Shown piece by piece: positions 41,657-52,150 of a DNA stretch of 64,000 bases. Source of the DNA: DAOUJW01 sp965218945 (GTDB lineage: Bacteria > Chloroflexota > Dehalococcoidia > Lucifugimonadales > UBA2985); NCBI GenBank assembly GCA_965218945.1, contig OZ244718.1, forward strand, positions 1,054,001 to 1,118,000, read 5' to 3'. Position 1 is the stretch's first letter. Every line of letters starts with the position of its first letter. The position numbers and the translations under genes are program-made. The notes below the pieces were generated by a model. It ran no database searches. It worked only from the letters and a program-made list of their open reading frames with translations, and was not told the origin of the DNA.

Positions 41657-44260
41657 ATGAAGCTGAACCCCAGGAACATCCTGTTTGGAAACGACGAAGA
41701 CAAGAGGGGTCCCGTCCTTCTGGCGGTGACGCCGCCGAGGACCGGCGAGCGCACCCTGCTGGGCGTCGAGAACCTCCTCCAGTCCATCGCGGTGCCGGAG
41801 CCCTTCTCTCTTGAGCTGGCCGGGGACATGGACGGCGTGACCCTCATGGCCCGCTGCCTCGACGACCAGGTGGTGCGCAGTCAGCTCTCCGCCCACTACC
41901 CCCAGGCCCGCATCCAGAGGCTTGACGAGGAGGACGACCCGCTGAGGCTCGCAGAGGGAGAAAACTCCTGGTCCGTCACCCTGCGGGCCGACGGACCGGA
42001 GTACGCGCCCCTGCGCACATTCCGGGACGACGACCTGCTCGACCCCGGCTCCGACCCCTTGATAGCCCTGATGGGCGCTCTCTCGGCCCTCTACGAGGGA
42101 GAGCGGGTGATGGCGCGGCTGCTGCTGCGCTCCCTCGGCCCCGACTGGTCGCAGCCCCATCTCGAGAAGGCACACAGGAGGCCGGGCATGGAGCCGAGGG
42201 ATCCCGCATACACCTATCAGACCAAACCGCTGCAGATGGACGGCATCACGATGGCCGTCCTCGGCCTGGGCGCGCTTGCGGCCCTGAAGGGCTACCTGTG
42301 GGTGCAGGACGGCGAGATATGGAAGGCGGCGCTCCTGGGGACGGGCGCGGTCCTGGGACTGGCCGTCGGAGGCTGGGGCTGGCACCGCTGGAAGAAGGCA
42401 CGCAACCGCGTCGAAGACCCGCTGCTCATCAGGGAGAAGGTCTCACGCATCGCCTTCGACGCGGAGATACAGGTCACGGCGGTCCTGCCCCCGGACACGA
42501 TGCCACACCGGGCCGGGGAGCTCCTCGGCAAGCTCACCGCCGCCTACCGGCACTTCGACAACCCCGCAGGGGCGCGGTTCAAGGTGGGCAGGGTACGGCC
42601 CGCCGAGCCCGAACCGTCGCTGCTCCACCCAGCAGGCCCTGGACTCTTCGGGAGGCGCAGCGTCCTGGGGGTCCGCGAGGTCGCCTCCCTGTGGCACCCG
42701 CCCGGCGCGGGCGACGAGACGCCCCTGGTGGAGCGGTCCGGCGCACGGGCGCTCAGCCCATCGGGCAAGGGCGTCCGGGGAGGCGCGCTGGTGGGGGACA
42801 CCACCGCCGGCGCGAAGCGGGAGATCCGCTTCCCCGAAGACCTGCTCCGGCGTCACCACCTCTATGTGGCGCGCACGCGTATGGGCAAGAGCACGTTGAT
42901 GCACCACCTCGTCACACACAAGATGAGGGAGAAGGCCGAGGGCAGGGACCCGGACGCCATAGTCGTCATCGACCCCCACACCGACCTTGCAGCCGGCATC
43001 CTCGAACACATCCCCGAATCCCTCATCGACCGGGTGCGGCTCATCGACCTGTCCGACGAGTCCCGCTCCCCCGGCATCAACCTGCTGGACACCCGCGTCT
43101 TCGCCGACCGCGACCGCACCGCCGACTCGGTGGTGCGCGTCGCGAAGGGCCTGTGGGAGCAGTGGGGGCCGAGGATGCAGTCCATCCTTGAACAGACCGT
43201 CAAGACCCTCCACGAAGCTAACGAGCAGGTGGAGGCGGAGGCCCAGTACACCATCCTCGACGGGCTGAAGCTGCTGTCCGACGAGCCCTTCCGCAAGGAC
43301 GTGCTGAAGAGGGTCTCCGATCCCTACCTGCTGGAGTGGTGGGCCAGGGACTTCGGCAGGTGGAACCCCCAGTACCGCGCTGAGGCCCTCGCCCCCGTCC
43401 AGACCCGCCTCTCCTACTACGCATCGTCGAAGAGGGCAAGGGCCATCCTGGGCCAGCGCCGCTCCACCATCGACCTGCGCCGCACCATCCTGGACGGCGG
43501 CGTCCTGCTGGTCTCCACCTCCCAGGGGACCGTCGGCAGGGACGTGGCCGCCCTGGTGGGCGCTTCCCTCCTCAACCTGGTCGATTCGGTCATACGGGAG
43601 CAGGGAGGCCTGCCCCTGCACCGGCGTCGCGGCGCCCTTGTGGTGGTGGACGAGATGCAGTCGATGCCCGGCGTGGACTACGAGTCGATGCTCTCGGAGC
43701 TGGGCAAGTTCGGGGCGTCCTTCGTCCTGGCGACCCAGAGCCTGGCCAAGCTGGACGACCTCTCCCGCACCATGCGGGACACCCTCCTCGCCAACGTCGG
43801 CTGTCTCGCCGTCTTCCAGGTGGCGGGGTCCGACGCCCGTCAACTGGTGTGGGAGCTGGGCAAGGAGCGGGTGACCGAGGACGACATCGTGTCGCTGCCG
43901 GTCCACCACTGCTACGTCCGCGCCACCGTGGGTAAGGAGCGGATGCCCGCCTTCTCGATGATGGTGCGCAAGCCGGAGGAGGGAGACCCCGCAGTCTCCG
44001 CCCGCATCCGCGAGGCTGCCTCCGCATACACCGTCTCCGCCCGGCAGGCCGACTACGCCGACGCCGACGGACACCGGAAGGTGGACGACTACCGCAAGGG
44101 CGTCGAAGACATCGAAACCGCCAGGCAGGAGGGTCGGCCGGAGGCTGAACCGGACCCGGAGCGGAGGAAGCAGACCAGCAAGCGGAGAGCGGACGCCGCG
44201 GGCGCCGGAAGGGACGGGGCGGGCGAAGCCGCTGACGGGGAAGAGGAGGCTGGCGAATGA
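41657..44260 (+). CDS. VirD4/TraG-type coupling ATPase
   Basis: 867 residues. The N-terminal part holds two transmembrane helices (MAVLGLGALAALKGYLWV, AALLGTGAVLGLAVGGWGW; about 197-240). Walker A is HLYVARTRMGKSTLMHHL (about 404, with Ala in place of the first Gly). VVIDPHTDLAAGILEHIP follows, and Walker B is GALVVVDEMQSMPGVDYESM (about 660), then FVLATQSLAKLDDL. This is the HerA/FtsK-like fold of coupling proteins that bring DNA to the channel. The C-terminal ~90 residues are charged and probably disordered. Its last codons overlap the next start by 4 nt. Confidence 0.82.
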   Translation: MKLNPRNILFGNDEDKRGPVLLAVTPPRTGERTLLGVENLLQSIAVPEPFSLELAGDMDGVTLMARCLDDQVVRSQLSAHYPQARIQRLDEEDDPLRLAEGENSWSVTLRADGPEYAPLRTFRDDDLLDPGSDPLIALMGALSALYEGERVMARLLLRSLGPDWSQPHLEKAHRRPGMEPRDPAYTYQTKPLQMDGITMAVLGLGALAALKGYLWVQDGEIWKAALLGTGAVLGLAVGGWGWHRWKKARNRVEDPLLIREKVSRIAFDAEIQVTAVLPPDTMPHRAGELLGKLTAAYRHFDNPAGARFKVGRVRPAEPEPSLLHPAGPGLFGRRSVLGVREVASLWHPPGAGDETPLVERSGARALSPSGKGVRGGALVGDTTAGAKREIRFPEDLLRRHHLYVARTRMGKSTLMHHLVTHKMREKAEGRDPDAIVVIDPHTDLAAGILEHIPESLIDRVRLIDLSDESRSPGINLLDTRVFADRDRTADSVVRVAKGLWEQWGPRMQSILEQTVKTLHEANEQVEAEAQYTILDGLKLLSDEPFRKDVLKRVSDPYLLEWWARDFGRWNPQYRAEALAPVQTRLSYYASSKRARAILGQRRSTIDLRRTILDGGVLLVSTSQGTVGRDVAALVGASLLNLVDSVIREQGGLPLHRRRGALVVVDEMQSMPGVDYESMLSELGKFGASFVLATQSLAKLDDLSRTMRDTLLANVGCLAVFQVAGSDARQLVWELGKERVTEDDIVSLPVHHCYVRATVGKERMPAFSMMVRKPEEGDPAVSARIREAASAYTVSARQADYADADGHRKVDDYRKGVEDIETARQEGRPEAEPDPERRKQTSKRRADAAGAGRDGAGEAADGEEEAGE

Positions 44261-45909
44261 GACCAGCAGGATGTGAGGCCGACCTGCTCCGCGCCCTGGC
44301 GTCGATGCCCTTCCTCGACCGGCTGGAGATGGTCGCCGTCTCCGGCTGGTCCAGGGGCGCGGTCTACGAGGCTATAGCGAGCCTGGAGTCTGGCGGGCTC
44401 TGCGCCTCCGTGCCCCACGCCGTAGACCCGCTTCCCCCTGCGCGGAGGTTCCATCTCACCGCAGCAGGACTGCGCAGGCTTGCGGGACAGGAGGGCGTCG
44501 CCCTCGACGAGCTGGTGCGCTCCCATCCGGTCTCCGCCCAGTGGCGGCGCAGCCTGATGGACAGGCTCGACCCGCTCGCCACCGTCTACCGCGTCGCCTC
44601 CTCCCTCTCCAACGTCGCCTACCCCATCCGGTTCCGCTGGTACCGGGCCATGCCGTTGGACGCCGCCATGACGCTGCCGGACGGCAGGACCGTCGGGATC
44701 GTCAGGCAGGGACTCACCGCCGACCGGTCGGGCTTCTCCAAGCGGCTCTGGCGGCTGCGCGACCTGCCGCTCCCCGGAACGCTCCTCATCCTCATGGCCG
44801 ATGAAGTGCGGCTCAGGCACGCCCGCAGGCTCCTCTCGACCACCGACGTGCCGGCCCTGTTCGCCCTCGAACGCGAGGCGGTCCTGGCCGGAGCGGGTGA
44901 CCGGATATGGAGCCCCGTCAAGGTCTCCGCCGCCATCGACCTGCGCTACGAGCTCGACCGGGCGGCCCCCACGGGCGAACTGCCGCGGGAGCCGGAACCG
45001 GAACGGGCCGACCTCCCCGACGACCTTCCCGACAGGTGGGCGGCGTCGGACATATCCGACCACATGCTGCCCGTCATCCTCAAGTCCGCCGAGAAGCGCG
45101 CCCTCGACCTGATCTCGGACTGGCCCTGGATCGCACTCGAGGAGATGGCCAGAATGATGGGCGTCTCGCCCCAGAGGGCCTCCCAGCTCGTCAACCCCCT
45201 CGAAGGCTTCGGCCTCGTGAGCCGCCCCCGCGACGCGGGCGGGCGCATCGTCCTCACGGACCGGGGGTTAACACACCTGGCCCGTAGGGACCGCACGTCC
45301 GTCGGCGTGGCAAAGCGGCGGTGGAGCGTCGCCCTGGAAGACGCCGAGGCCCCTCTGGAGTGGCGCAACCTTTCCGGCAGGAGGACGCGGCAGCTGCTGA
45401 GGAACCTCGATCACACCTCCGCCGTCCACGGCTTCCTGGCCGCGCTGTCGGTGCAGGCCCCGCTCCTGGGGTGGGACATCGCCCAGCTCGACCCGCCCAG
45501 AAGGGCGTCCCGCTACTTCAGGCACGACGGCGGCATGCGCGCCGTCAGCCCCGACGCCTTCGGCGTCCTCACCAGGGGCGACACACGCTGGCCCTTCTTT
45601 CTGGAGTGGGAGCGAAGGGCCGTGCGGCCCTCAACCATGTCGGACCGCCTCGCCCCCTATCTGCGCTACTTCTCATCGCACAGGCCCACCGACGACCACG
45701 GCGTCCGGCCCGCCGTTCTGGTCGTATTCGACGACGACATCGCGGCTACCCACTTCCTGCGCGTGGCGCGGGAGGAGATGAGGGAGGCGGACGGCACGGC
45801 GCCACTGTGGGTCTCCAACCGGGAGGTCATAGACGCCCTGGGGCCGCTGGGACGCGCCTGGCGCACCCCCACCGACTGGGAATCGCCCCAGGCCCTGCCG
45901 CCTCAATGA
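44257..45909 (+). CDS. Replication-relaxation family protein
   Basis: 550 residues with two winged-helix regions: LLRALASMPFLDRLEMVAVS, WSRGAVYEAIASLESGGLC near the N-terminus, and LIS...IALEEMARMMGVSPQRAS, QLVNPLEGFGLVSRP in the middle. The C-terminal domain (VHGFLAALSVQAPLLGWDIA, PDAFGVLTRGDTRWPFFLEW, ERR, PAVLVVFDDD) matches the Replic_Relax type (plasmid replication-relaxation proteins), often encoded beside coupling proteins. The C-terminal Asp and Glu residues resemble restriction-endonuclease-like folds. No classical relaxase is seen elsewhere in the ICE, so this is the best candidate for the DNA-processing step. That role is inference. Confidence 0.75.
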   Translation: MRPAGCEADLLRALASMPFLDRLEMVAVSGWSRGAVYEAIASLESGGLCASVPHAVDPLPPARRFHLTAAGLRRLAGQEGVALDELVRSHPVSAQWRRSLMDRLDPLATVYRVASSLSNVAYPIRFRWYRAMPLDAAMTLPDGRTVGIVRQGLTADRSGFSKRLWRLRDLPLPGTLLILMADEVRLRHARRLLSTTDVPALFALEREAVLAGAGDRIWSPVKVSAAIDLRYELDRAAPTGELPREPEPERADLPDDLPDRWAASDISDHMLPVILKSAEKRALDLISDWPWIALEEMARMMGVSPQRASQLVNPLEGFGLVSRPRDAGGRIVLTDRGLTHLARRDRTSVGVAKRRWSVALEDAEAPLEWRNLSGRRTRQLLRNLDHTSAVHGFLAALSVQAPLLGWDIAQLDPPRRASRYFRHDGGMRAVSPDAFGVLTRGDTRWPFFLEWERRAVRPSTMSDRLAPYLRYFSSHRPTDDHGVRPAVLVVFDDDIAATHFLRVAREEMREADGTAPLWVSNREVIDALGPLGRAWRTPTDWESPQALPPQ

Positions 45910-46211
45910 ATGACTGGAAATGGAATGCCATGAATTCGGAAAATATATACAAGAAGAAAGGACACCGGAGGCGCAGAGGACGGGGAGTTGTCCGGCTCAA
46001 CACGGCGGCCCTCTGGAAGCGGCTCACGACGCTGAACCGCTCCCAGAACTGGCTCGCCAGGGAGACCGGGGTCAGCCCGGGGTACATGTCGATGCTGGTC
46101 AACGGGGAGCGCTCGCCCTCCGGACGCATCCGCCGCCGGATGCAAGTGGTCCTCGGCGTAGACGACTTCGACCAGCTTTTTACAATGGAGGATGGACATG
46201 AACAACCCTGA
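45906..46211 (+). CDS. XRE-family HTH regulator
   Basis: 101 residues from an ATG overlapping the previous stop (ATGA); an internal ATG eight codons on is an alternative. After a basic N-terminus (KKKGHRRRRGRG) comes a lambda-repressor-like HTH: ALWKRLTTLNRSQNWLARET, GVSPGYMSMLVNGERSPSG, and RRRMQVVLG. The first ~45 bases are markedly AT-rich compared with the rest of the operon. It probably regulates transfer or excision genes. Confidence 0.75.
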   Translation: MNDWKWNAMNSENIYKKKGHRRRRGRGVVRLNTAALWKRLTTLNRSQNWLARETGVSPGYMSMLVNGERSPSGRIRRRMQVVLGVDDFDQLFTMEDGHEQP

Positions 46212-46518
46212 CGTTTCGTCCCGTTTCAACGGGCTTCACATCACTGGAGAGGAAGGCGCGCAGCTCCTTGAGAGTGGCGTCCTGCCCGATGACTTCGGTC
46301 AGCGCCTCGAACGCCTCAAGGAGGCCAGCGGCCTCAGCTGGCGCGGATTCGCCAAGGCGCTCGGCGTGGACCCCAAGCAGCTGCGCCTCTGGCGCAAGAA
46401 GGGCGTCGAGCCCTGCGGCGGAGCCATGCTCTCCATCTGCCGCTTCGCAGCCCGGTTGCCCGGCGGCCTGGAGGTACTCATCGGCGAGGGCTTCCAGATG
46501 ACCTTCTTCAAGGACTGA
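46198..46518 (+). CDS. XRE-like HTH regulator, paralogue of the left-end gene
   Basis: 106 residues from the ATG at 46198, which follows GGAGG and overlaps the previous gene by 14 nt. Its HTH core (LPDDFGQRLERLKEASGLSW and ALGVDPKQLRLWRKKGVEP) aligns with the product of 15705-15950. The shared DDF-QRL-R-KE-SGL-W pattern suggests a common origin and perhaps shared operators. Confidence 0.65.
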   Translation: MNNPDVSSRFNGLHITGEEGAQLLESGVLPDDFGQRLERLKEASGLSWRGFAKALGVDPKQLRLWRKKGVEPCGGAMLSICRFAARLPGGLEVLIGEGFQMTFFKD

Positions 46519-46707
46519 CCGGAACGCCCCGCCAGCGCGCAGGCGCAAGGCGGCATGGCGGGGCATGAGTCGGCATGAAAGACGTCGGCGCCCGCCCATT
46601 CCGTCGGCGCCGGCTGTGAACTCACAGACCTAATGCGATATGGCGTCGGCTGGGCCGGTCGCTCTAACCAGGCAATATTCGAGGTCCCAAGAGAAAGGAG
46701 CGTCAGG

Positions 46708-46932
46708 ATGAACCAAAGGCTACTGCGTCGTCAAGAAGTGGAGGAGTTGACTGGATTGAGCCGCGCCTCGATCTACAGGCTTATCTCAGAGGGAGAGTTC
46801 CCGCGGCCCGTCCGGGTCAGCGCCACAGGCGTCAGGTGGAGGTCAAGCGACATCTCCGCATGGATACAGTCCCGGCCGTTGTCGACCAGCGAACTTGGCT
46901 CAGCCGCCGCCCCCTGGGTACCGCCTGATTGA
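46708..46932 (+). CDS. AlpA-family excisionase / DNA-binding protein
   Basis: 74 residues starting MNQRLLRRQEVEELTGLSRA, then SIYRLISEGEFPRPVRV and GVRWRSSDISAWIQSRP, a MerR-like winged helix of the AlpA type. AGGAG precedes the ATG. It is convergent with the integrase gene (10 nt apart), the usual place for a recombination directionality factor. The 190 bases before it hold no other gene. Confidence 0.85.
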   Translation: MNQRLLRRQEVEELTGLSRASIYRLISEGEFPRPVRVSATGVRWRSSDISAWIQSRPLSTSELGSAAAPWVPPD

Positions 46933-46942
46933 TGCTTCGCGG

Positions 46943-48091
46943 CTAGGTTGTAAGGTAGTCCGCCCACTGCTGCATCAGCGCACGTCTCCGCACGAAAAGG
47001 TCGGACCTTGCGTACGCCTGCTCGACACTGCCTCCGAGCTGGTGGGCTAGGGCCGCCTCCGCAACCGCCCAGGGCGCGTCCGTCTGCTCCATTGCCCATG
47101 TCCTGAAGGATGTCCTGAAACCGTGCACCGTCGCTCGCTCCGCGAGACCGGTCGCACGGAGTATCTTCGTCAGCGTCATGTCGCTCAGCATCCGGCCGCG
47201 GAGCAGGGGCGAGGGGAAGCATAGCCCCGACCCGTCTTCCAGACCCCGGGCCAGCATCAACACTCCCAGCGCCTGCTCGCTCAGGGGAACCCGGTGCTCT
47301 TCGCCCGCCTTCATGCGGGAGCCGGGTATCGTCCACGTCGCGCCCTCCATATCAATCTCATCCCAGGTGGCGCCCCTCGCCTCACCGGAGCGCGCCGCCG
47401 TGAAGACCAGGAAGGCCAGGCAGAGCTTCGAAGCGGGTGAGGTCTGGGACTCATCAACGGTCCTGAGCGCCGCGCCCACCTCATCGTAGGGGAGCGCCCT
47501 GAGATGCGCCTTCACCTTGGGCATCGACGGCAGAGCCCCGTCTATGGCCTCACCAGCAGGGTTGCTCTCAATGAGCTCGTTGGCCATGGCCCACCTGAAT
47601 ATGGTCCGCATCCTCTGGCGGACGCGCCGTGCTGTCTCGGGGCGTGTCGACCATATCGGTGTAAGGACCGACAACAGGTCTGAGCGCCTTATGGTGTCGA
47701 TGGGTTTGTTCCCGATCCTGGGGAAGGCGTGGCGCTGCAGCGTCTGGATCCACGCAGCCGCGTGGCTCCCGTTGCGCCAGCGGGGCCTGTTAGCCTCGTG
47801 CACGGCGTGGGCGGCCTCCCTGAATGTAGGCATCGCCGGCCTGTGTTTCTCCGCCACCGGGTCCTTTCCATTCTCAACCGCCTCGCGGTTGTCCAGGGCG
47901 CGCTTCCTGGCCTGGGCCAGGGACACCGTGGGATACCCGCCCAGGCCTATGTCCCGCCGCAGGCCGCCTATGACTATCCTCTGCACCCAGCTCTTGCTGC
48001 CTGTCTTGGTGATGAAGAGGTGCAGGCCGTCCCCGTCCGAGTGGCGGCCCGGTTTGCGTAGAGCCTTCACCTCTGTTGCCATTAGCTTCAC
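46943..48091 (-). CDS. P4-type tyrosine integrase of the ICE
   Basis: 382 residues from a GTG at 48091, nine bases after AGGAGG; upstream codons are not family-like. The N-terminal DUF4102 arm-binding domain reads VKALRKPGRHSDGDGLHLFI, SWVQRIVIGGLRRDIGLGGY. The catalytic residues are Arg in FTAARSGEARGATWDEID, Lys in SRMKAGEEHRVPLS, HGFR in the TVHGFRTSFRTWA segment, His in AEAALAHQLGG, and Tyr in VEQAYARSD. It lies 196 nt from the 3' end of tRNA-Ala, the expected attachment site for this class. Confidence 0.93.
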   Translation of the reverse strand: MKLMATEVKALRKPGRHSDGDGLHLFITKTGSKSWVQRIVIGGLRRDIGLGGYPTVSLAQARKRALDNREAVENGKDPVAEKHRPAMPTFREAAHAVHEANRPRWRNGSHAAAWIQTLQRHAFPRIGNKPIDTIRRSDLLSVLTPIWSTRPETARRVRQRMRTIFRWAMANELIESNPAGEAIDGALPSMPKVKAHLRALPYDEVGAALRTVDESQTSPASKLCLAFLVFTAARSGEARGATWDEIDMEGATWTIPGSRMKAGEEHRVPLSEQALGVLMLARGLEDGSGLCFPSPLLRGRMLSDMTLTKILRATGLAERATVHGFRTSFRTWAMEQTDAPWAVAEAALAHQLGGSVEQAYARSDLFVRRRALMQQWADYLTT

Positions 48092-48286
48092 GCCCAGTGA
48101 CCTCCTCAATCTTTTACCACACAAATTACCACATTGTTGGCGAGACAACAAGGGCTTTCGGGGGTAAGCGAGGGAGGCCGAATTCAGCCAAGTTAAGCCT
48201 TGTTTAGACCTAAACCAGCTACAAAACTGAGGCATATTGAGACAGACAAAGACCAATGTGGAACGCATGGGAAGGGAGGGGAGTTG

Positions 48287-48359
48287 TGGAGCTGAGGGGA
48301 GTCGAACCCCTGACCTCCTCCGTGCAAAGGAGGCGCTCTCCCAACTGAGCTACAGCCCC
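48287..48359 (-). tRNA. tRNA-Ala (TGC)
   Basis: A 73-nt cloverleaf with acceptor GGGGCTG/CAGCTCC, including the G3-T70 pair diagnostic of alanine. Anticodon TGC lies in the loop TTTGCAC, the T-arm is GGTTCGACTCC, and the discriminator is A. CCA is not encoded. The integrase gene starts just beyond its 3' end. Confidence 0.95.
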
Positions 48360-48440
48360 ACGGCGGATACAAGTATATAGTGGTGCGGGGGATTTGGGGA
48401 GACCCTGGATGGATGGGCAGGGGAGAGGTTCGTGAATTAA

Positions 48441-48471
48441 AGACAGAAAGGGGGCGAAGTGAATCGCCCCC
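48441..48471 (-). terminator. Rho-independent terminator downstream of 16S rRNA
   Basis: On the minus strand GGGGGCGA and TCGCCCCC form an 8-bp stem with a 6-nt loop, followed by TTTCTGTCTTTAATTC. It lies between the 16S 3' end and tRNA-Ala, so the 16S transcript appears to end here. Confidence 0.75.
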
Positions 48472-48714
48472 TGCTTGGTGTTTATGGATAGCGCTTAACG
48501 GTTGGATAGTGGAAGGAAGGAAAGTTTCCGAATGTGTGTATAAACGATGGGTTCTCTCAGGGGTTTAGTTCTGAAAGGTCCCTGGTGGTGAGGGAGATCC
48601 CACCGGTCCTGGTTAAGGGGACCGGGTCATGCTGCGACCTCACTATTTGGGGCCGATCACCCATCGACCGAACTGGGATGCCTGGGTGTGGAGTTGTACC
48701 ACACTTGCAGGACT

Positions 48715-50240
<1,526 letters not shown>

Positions 50241-50245
50241 AACCT

Positions 50246-50566
50246 TCCTTCCACTATTCAACTGTTAAGGTGCTATGCCACGCTTATTATACCCCCTATC
50301 ACCTCCATGTCAATCCACCCGGAAGATGCCTGGCGAAGTGAGCGGGTTGGAAGAGGCCCAACTCGTATCGTTAGCCAAGCTCAGCTATGATCTACAAAAT
50401 GCATTCTGGCCTCCGGCCGGCTTGACTTTTGAAGTCCATCCTCTTAAATTCGCGCAATATGTGATTTCCATACCAAATTGTATTCAAGGTCTTGCGGGAT
50501 TGTGTTATCATATAGTGTAGCTTCCCCTGTAGGGGAAGTTGTATTATGTCGTTGTCGGGAGAGGAC
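50246..50566. other. Divergent upstream region of 16S and the tufB-type operon
   Basis: No gene. It must hold the rRNA promoter (minus) and the tRNA-tuf promoter (plus). A hairpin CTTCCCC/GGGGAAG sits at 50520-50537. I cannot assign promoter boxes firmly. Confidence 0.45.
50520..50537 (+). promoter_or_regulatory. Small hairpin at the start of the tRNA-tuf transcript
   Basis: CTTCCCC and GGGGAAG pair around TGTA, followed by TTGTATT. It could be an attenuator or a 5' processing stem. Confidence 0.35.
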
Positions 50567-50639
50567 GCCCGAGTGGCGCAAGGGCAGCGCAACCGATTTG
50601 TAATCGGTAGGTTAGTGGGTTCGAATCCCCTCTCGGGCT
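50567..50639 (+). tRNA. tRNA-Thr (TGT)
   Basis: Acceptor GCCCGAG/CTCGGGC, anticodon stem ACCGA/TCGGT with loop TTTGTAA (anticodon TGT), T-arm GGTTCGAATCC. CCA not encoded. Confidence 0.95.
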
Positions 50640-50721
50640 GAAAAGGCCCCGATGAAGAGGCTAAATGCAAAGGAAAAGACTTGGCGGGTTCTTTCGAGAG
50701 GTGATAAACTAAGGCACATCC

Positions 50722-50809
50722 GGAGGGGTGGGTGAGCGGTTAATACCACCAGACTGTAAATCTGGCGCCCGGAAGGGCTTCGTAGGTTCGAATCCTACCC
50801 CCTCCACCA
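50722..50809 (+). tRNA. tRNA-Tyr (GTA)
   Basis: Acceptor GGAGGGG/CCCCTCC, anticodon stem CCAGA/TCTGG with loop CTGTAAA (anticodon GTA), a long variable arm GCGCCCGGAAGGGCTTC as in class II tRNAs, and an encoded CCA. Confidence 0.95.
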
Positions 50810-50838
50810 GAGAGAAATGGAACAGAAAACAGGACTCT

Positions 50839-50914
50839 GCCCACATAGCTCAGTCGGTAGAGCACGTTCTTGGTAAGAACGAGGTCATCGGTTCAAATCC
50901 GATTGTGGGCTCCA
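50839..50914 (+). tRNA. tRNA-Thr (GGT)
   Basis: Acceptor GCCCACA/TGTGGGC, anticodon stem CGTTC/GAACG with loop TTGGTAA (anticodon GGT), T-arm GGTTCAAATCC, encoded CCA. It lies 38 nt before tuf, as in the E. coli thrU-tyrU-glyT-thrT-tufB operon. Confidence 0.95.
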
Positions 50915-50952
50915 CGTAAAGTAAACCTTGCAAAACTTTAGGAGGTAAAGAT

Positions 50953-52149
50953 TTGGCTAAGAGGAGATTTGAGAGAAACAAGCCTCACCTGAACGTAGGC
51001 ACCATTGGTCACGTCGACCACGGCAAGACCACCCTTACTTCGGCTATCACTATGGTGTTGAGCAAGCACACCGGCAGCCAGTACCGGGCTTTCGACACCA
51101 TCGACAACGCTCCGGAGGAGAAGGCCAGGGGTCTGACGATCGCTATCCAGCACGTGGAGTACGAGACGGATAACCGTCACTACGCCCATGTGGACTGCCC
51201 CGGCCACGCCGACTACATCAAGAACATGATCACCGGCGCCGCCCAGATGGACGGAGCCATCCTGGTTGTGAGCGCCCCCGACGGACCAATGCCCCAGACC
51301 CGCGAGCACATTCTGCTGGCTCGCCAGGTGCAGGTGCCCAGCATCGTGGTGGCGCTCAACAAAGTGGACGCTATGGACGACCCCGAGCTGCTGGACCTGG
51401 TGGAGTTGGAGCTGAGGGAGCTGCTCAGCGCCTACGATTTCCCCGGGGACGATATCCCTATAGTGCGTGTGAGCGCACTCAAGGCCCTGGAGGACGAGGG
51501 CGCCCCCGACTCTGAGTGGACTGAGAAGATACTGGAGTTGATGCAGGCAGTGGACGACTACATTCCCATGCCGGAGCGCCCGCGGGATATGCCCTTCCTT
51601 CTGCCTGTGGAGGACGTGTTTGGAATCAAGGGCAGGGGAACTGTCGTGACCGGTCGAGTGGAGAGAGGGATGGTAAAGACCGGCGACGAAGTGGAGATTG
51701 TCGGCATCGTTGACACCAAGAAGACGGTGGTAACCGGTGTAGAGATGTTTCATAAGACGCTGGACGAGGGCGAGCCGGGGGACGCCGTAGGCTGCCTGCT
51801 GCGAGGCGTAGAGCGTGACGATATCGAGAGAGGCCAGGTGCTGGCAAAGGTCGGCTCTATCAGGCCGCATAACGCCGCTGAGGCGGAGGTGTACGTTCTG
51901 AGCAAGGAGGAGGGAGGCCGTCATACCCCCTTCTTCAATGGCTATAAGCCCCAGTTCTACATTCGCACCACGGACATAACGGGCGAGATCTCTCTTCCTG
52001 AGGGAGTGGAGATGATAATGCCCGGGGACAACGTCAAGATGGGCATAAAGCTGATCAACCCGGTAGCTCTCGAAGAGGGGCTGCGCTTCGCTATCAGAGA
52101 GGGCGGCCGGACTGTGGGAGCGGGTGTTATCACAAAGGTGGAGGTATAA
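50953..52149 (+). CDS. tuf: Translation elongation factor Tu
   Basis: 398 residues from a TTG start with AGGAGG upstream. The GTPase motifs are GHVDHGKTT (P-loop), the switch I Thr in KARGLTI, DCPGHADYI (G3), NKVD (G4) and SAL (G5). Domains II and III follow (GRGTVVTGRVERG, GGRHTPFFNGYKPQFYIRTT). It delivers aminoacyl-tRNA to the ribosome. Switch I reads KARGLTIAIQHVEYET, where most bacteria have RERGITINTAHVEYET. Co-transcription with upstream tRNAs and downstream rpmG is likely. Confidence 0.98.
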   Translation: MAKRRFERNKPHLNVGTIGHVDHGKTTLTSAITMVLSKHTGSQYRAFDTIDNAPEEKARGLTIAIQHVEYETDNRHYAHVDCPGHADYIKNMITGAAQMDGAILVVSAPDGPMPQTREHILLARQVQVPSIVVALNKVDAMDDPELLDLVELELRELLSAYDFPGDDIPIVRVSALKALEDEGAPDSEWTEKILELMQAVDDYIPMPERPRDMPFLLPVEDVFGIKGRGTVVTGRVERGMVKTGDEVEIVGIVDTKKTVVTGVEMFHKTLDEGEPGDAVGCLLRGVERDDIERGQVLAKVGSIRPHNAAEAEVYVLSKEEGGRHTPFFNGYKPQFYIRTTDITGEISLPEGVEMIMPGDNVKMGIKLINPVALEEGLRFAIREGGRTVGAGVITKVEV

Positions 52150-52150
52150 A

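Larger units (their letters stand above)
15705..48287. mobile_element. Integrative conjugative element at tRNA-Ala (left end uncertain)
   Basis: The span contains a P4-type integrase next to tRNA-Ala(TGC), an AlpA-like factor, VirB2/VirB3/VirB4/VirB6/VirD4-like transfer genes, a replication-relaxation protein, primase, Rad52, SSBs, RadC, a methyltransferase and a PRTRC cluster. That is the full toolkit of a conjugative element. The right end is fixed by the tRNA 3' end at 48287. I searched by eye for a copy of the tRNA 3' end to the left and found none, so the stated left limit is only the first regulator gene that resembles a regulator near the right end. Confidence 0.8.

Noticed and set aside
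42443..44074. 543-codon minus-strand open frame opposite the coupling ATPase
   Set aside because: It has no family features, and its codon pattern mirrors the plus-strand gene.
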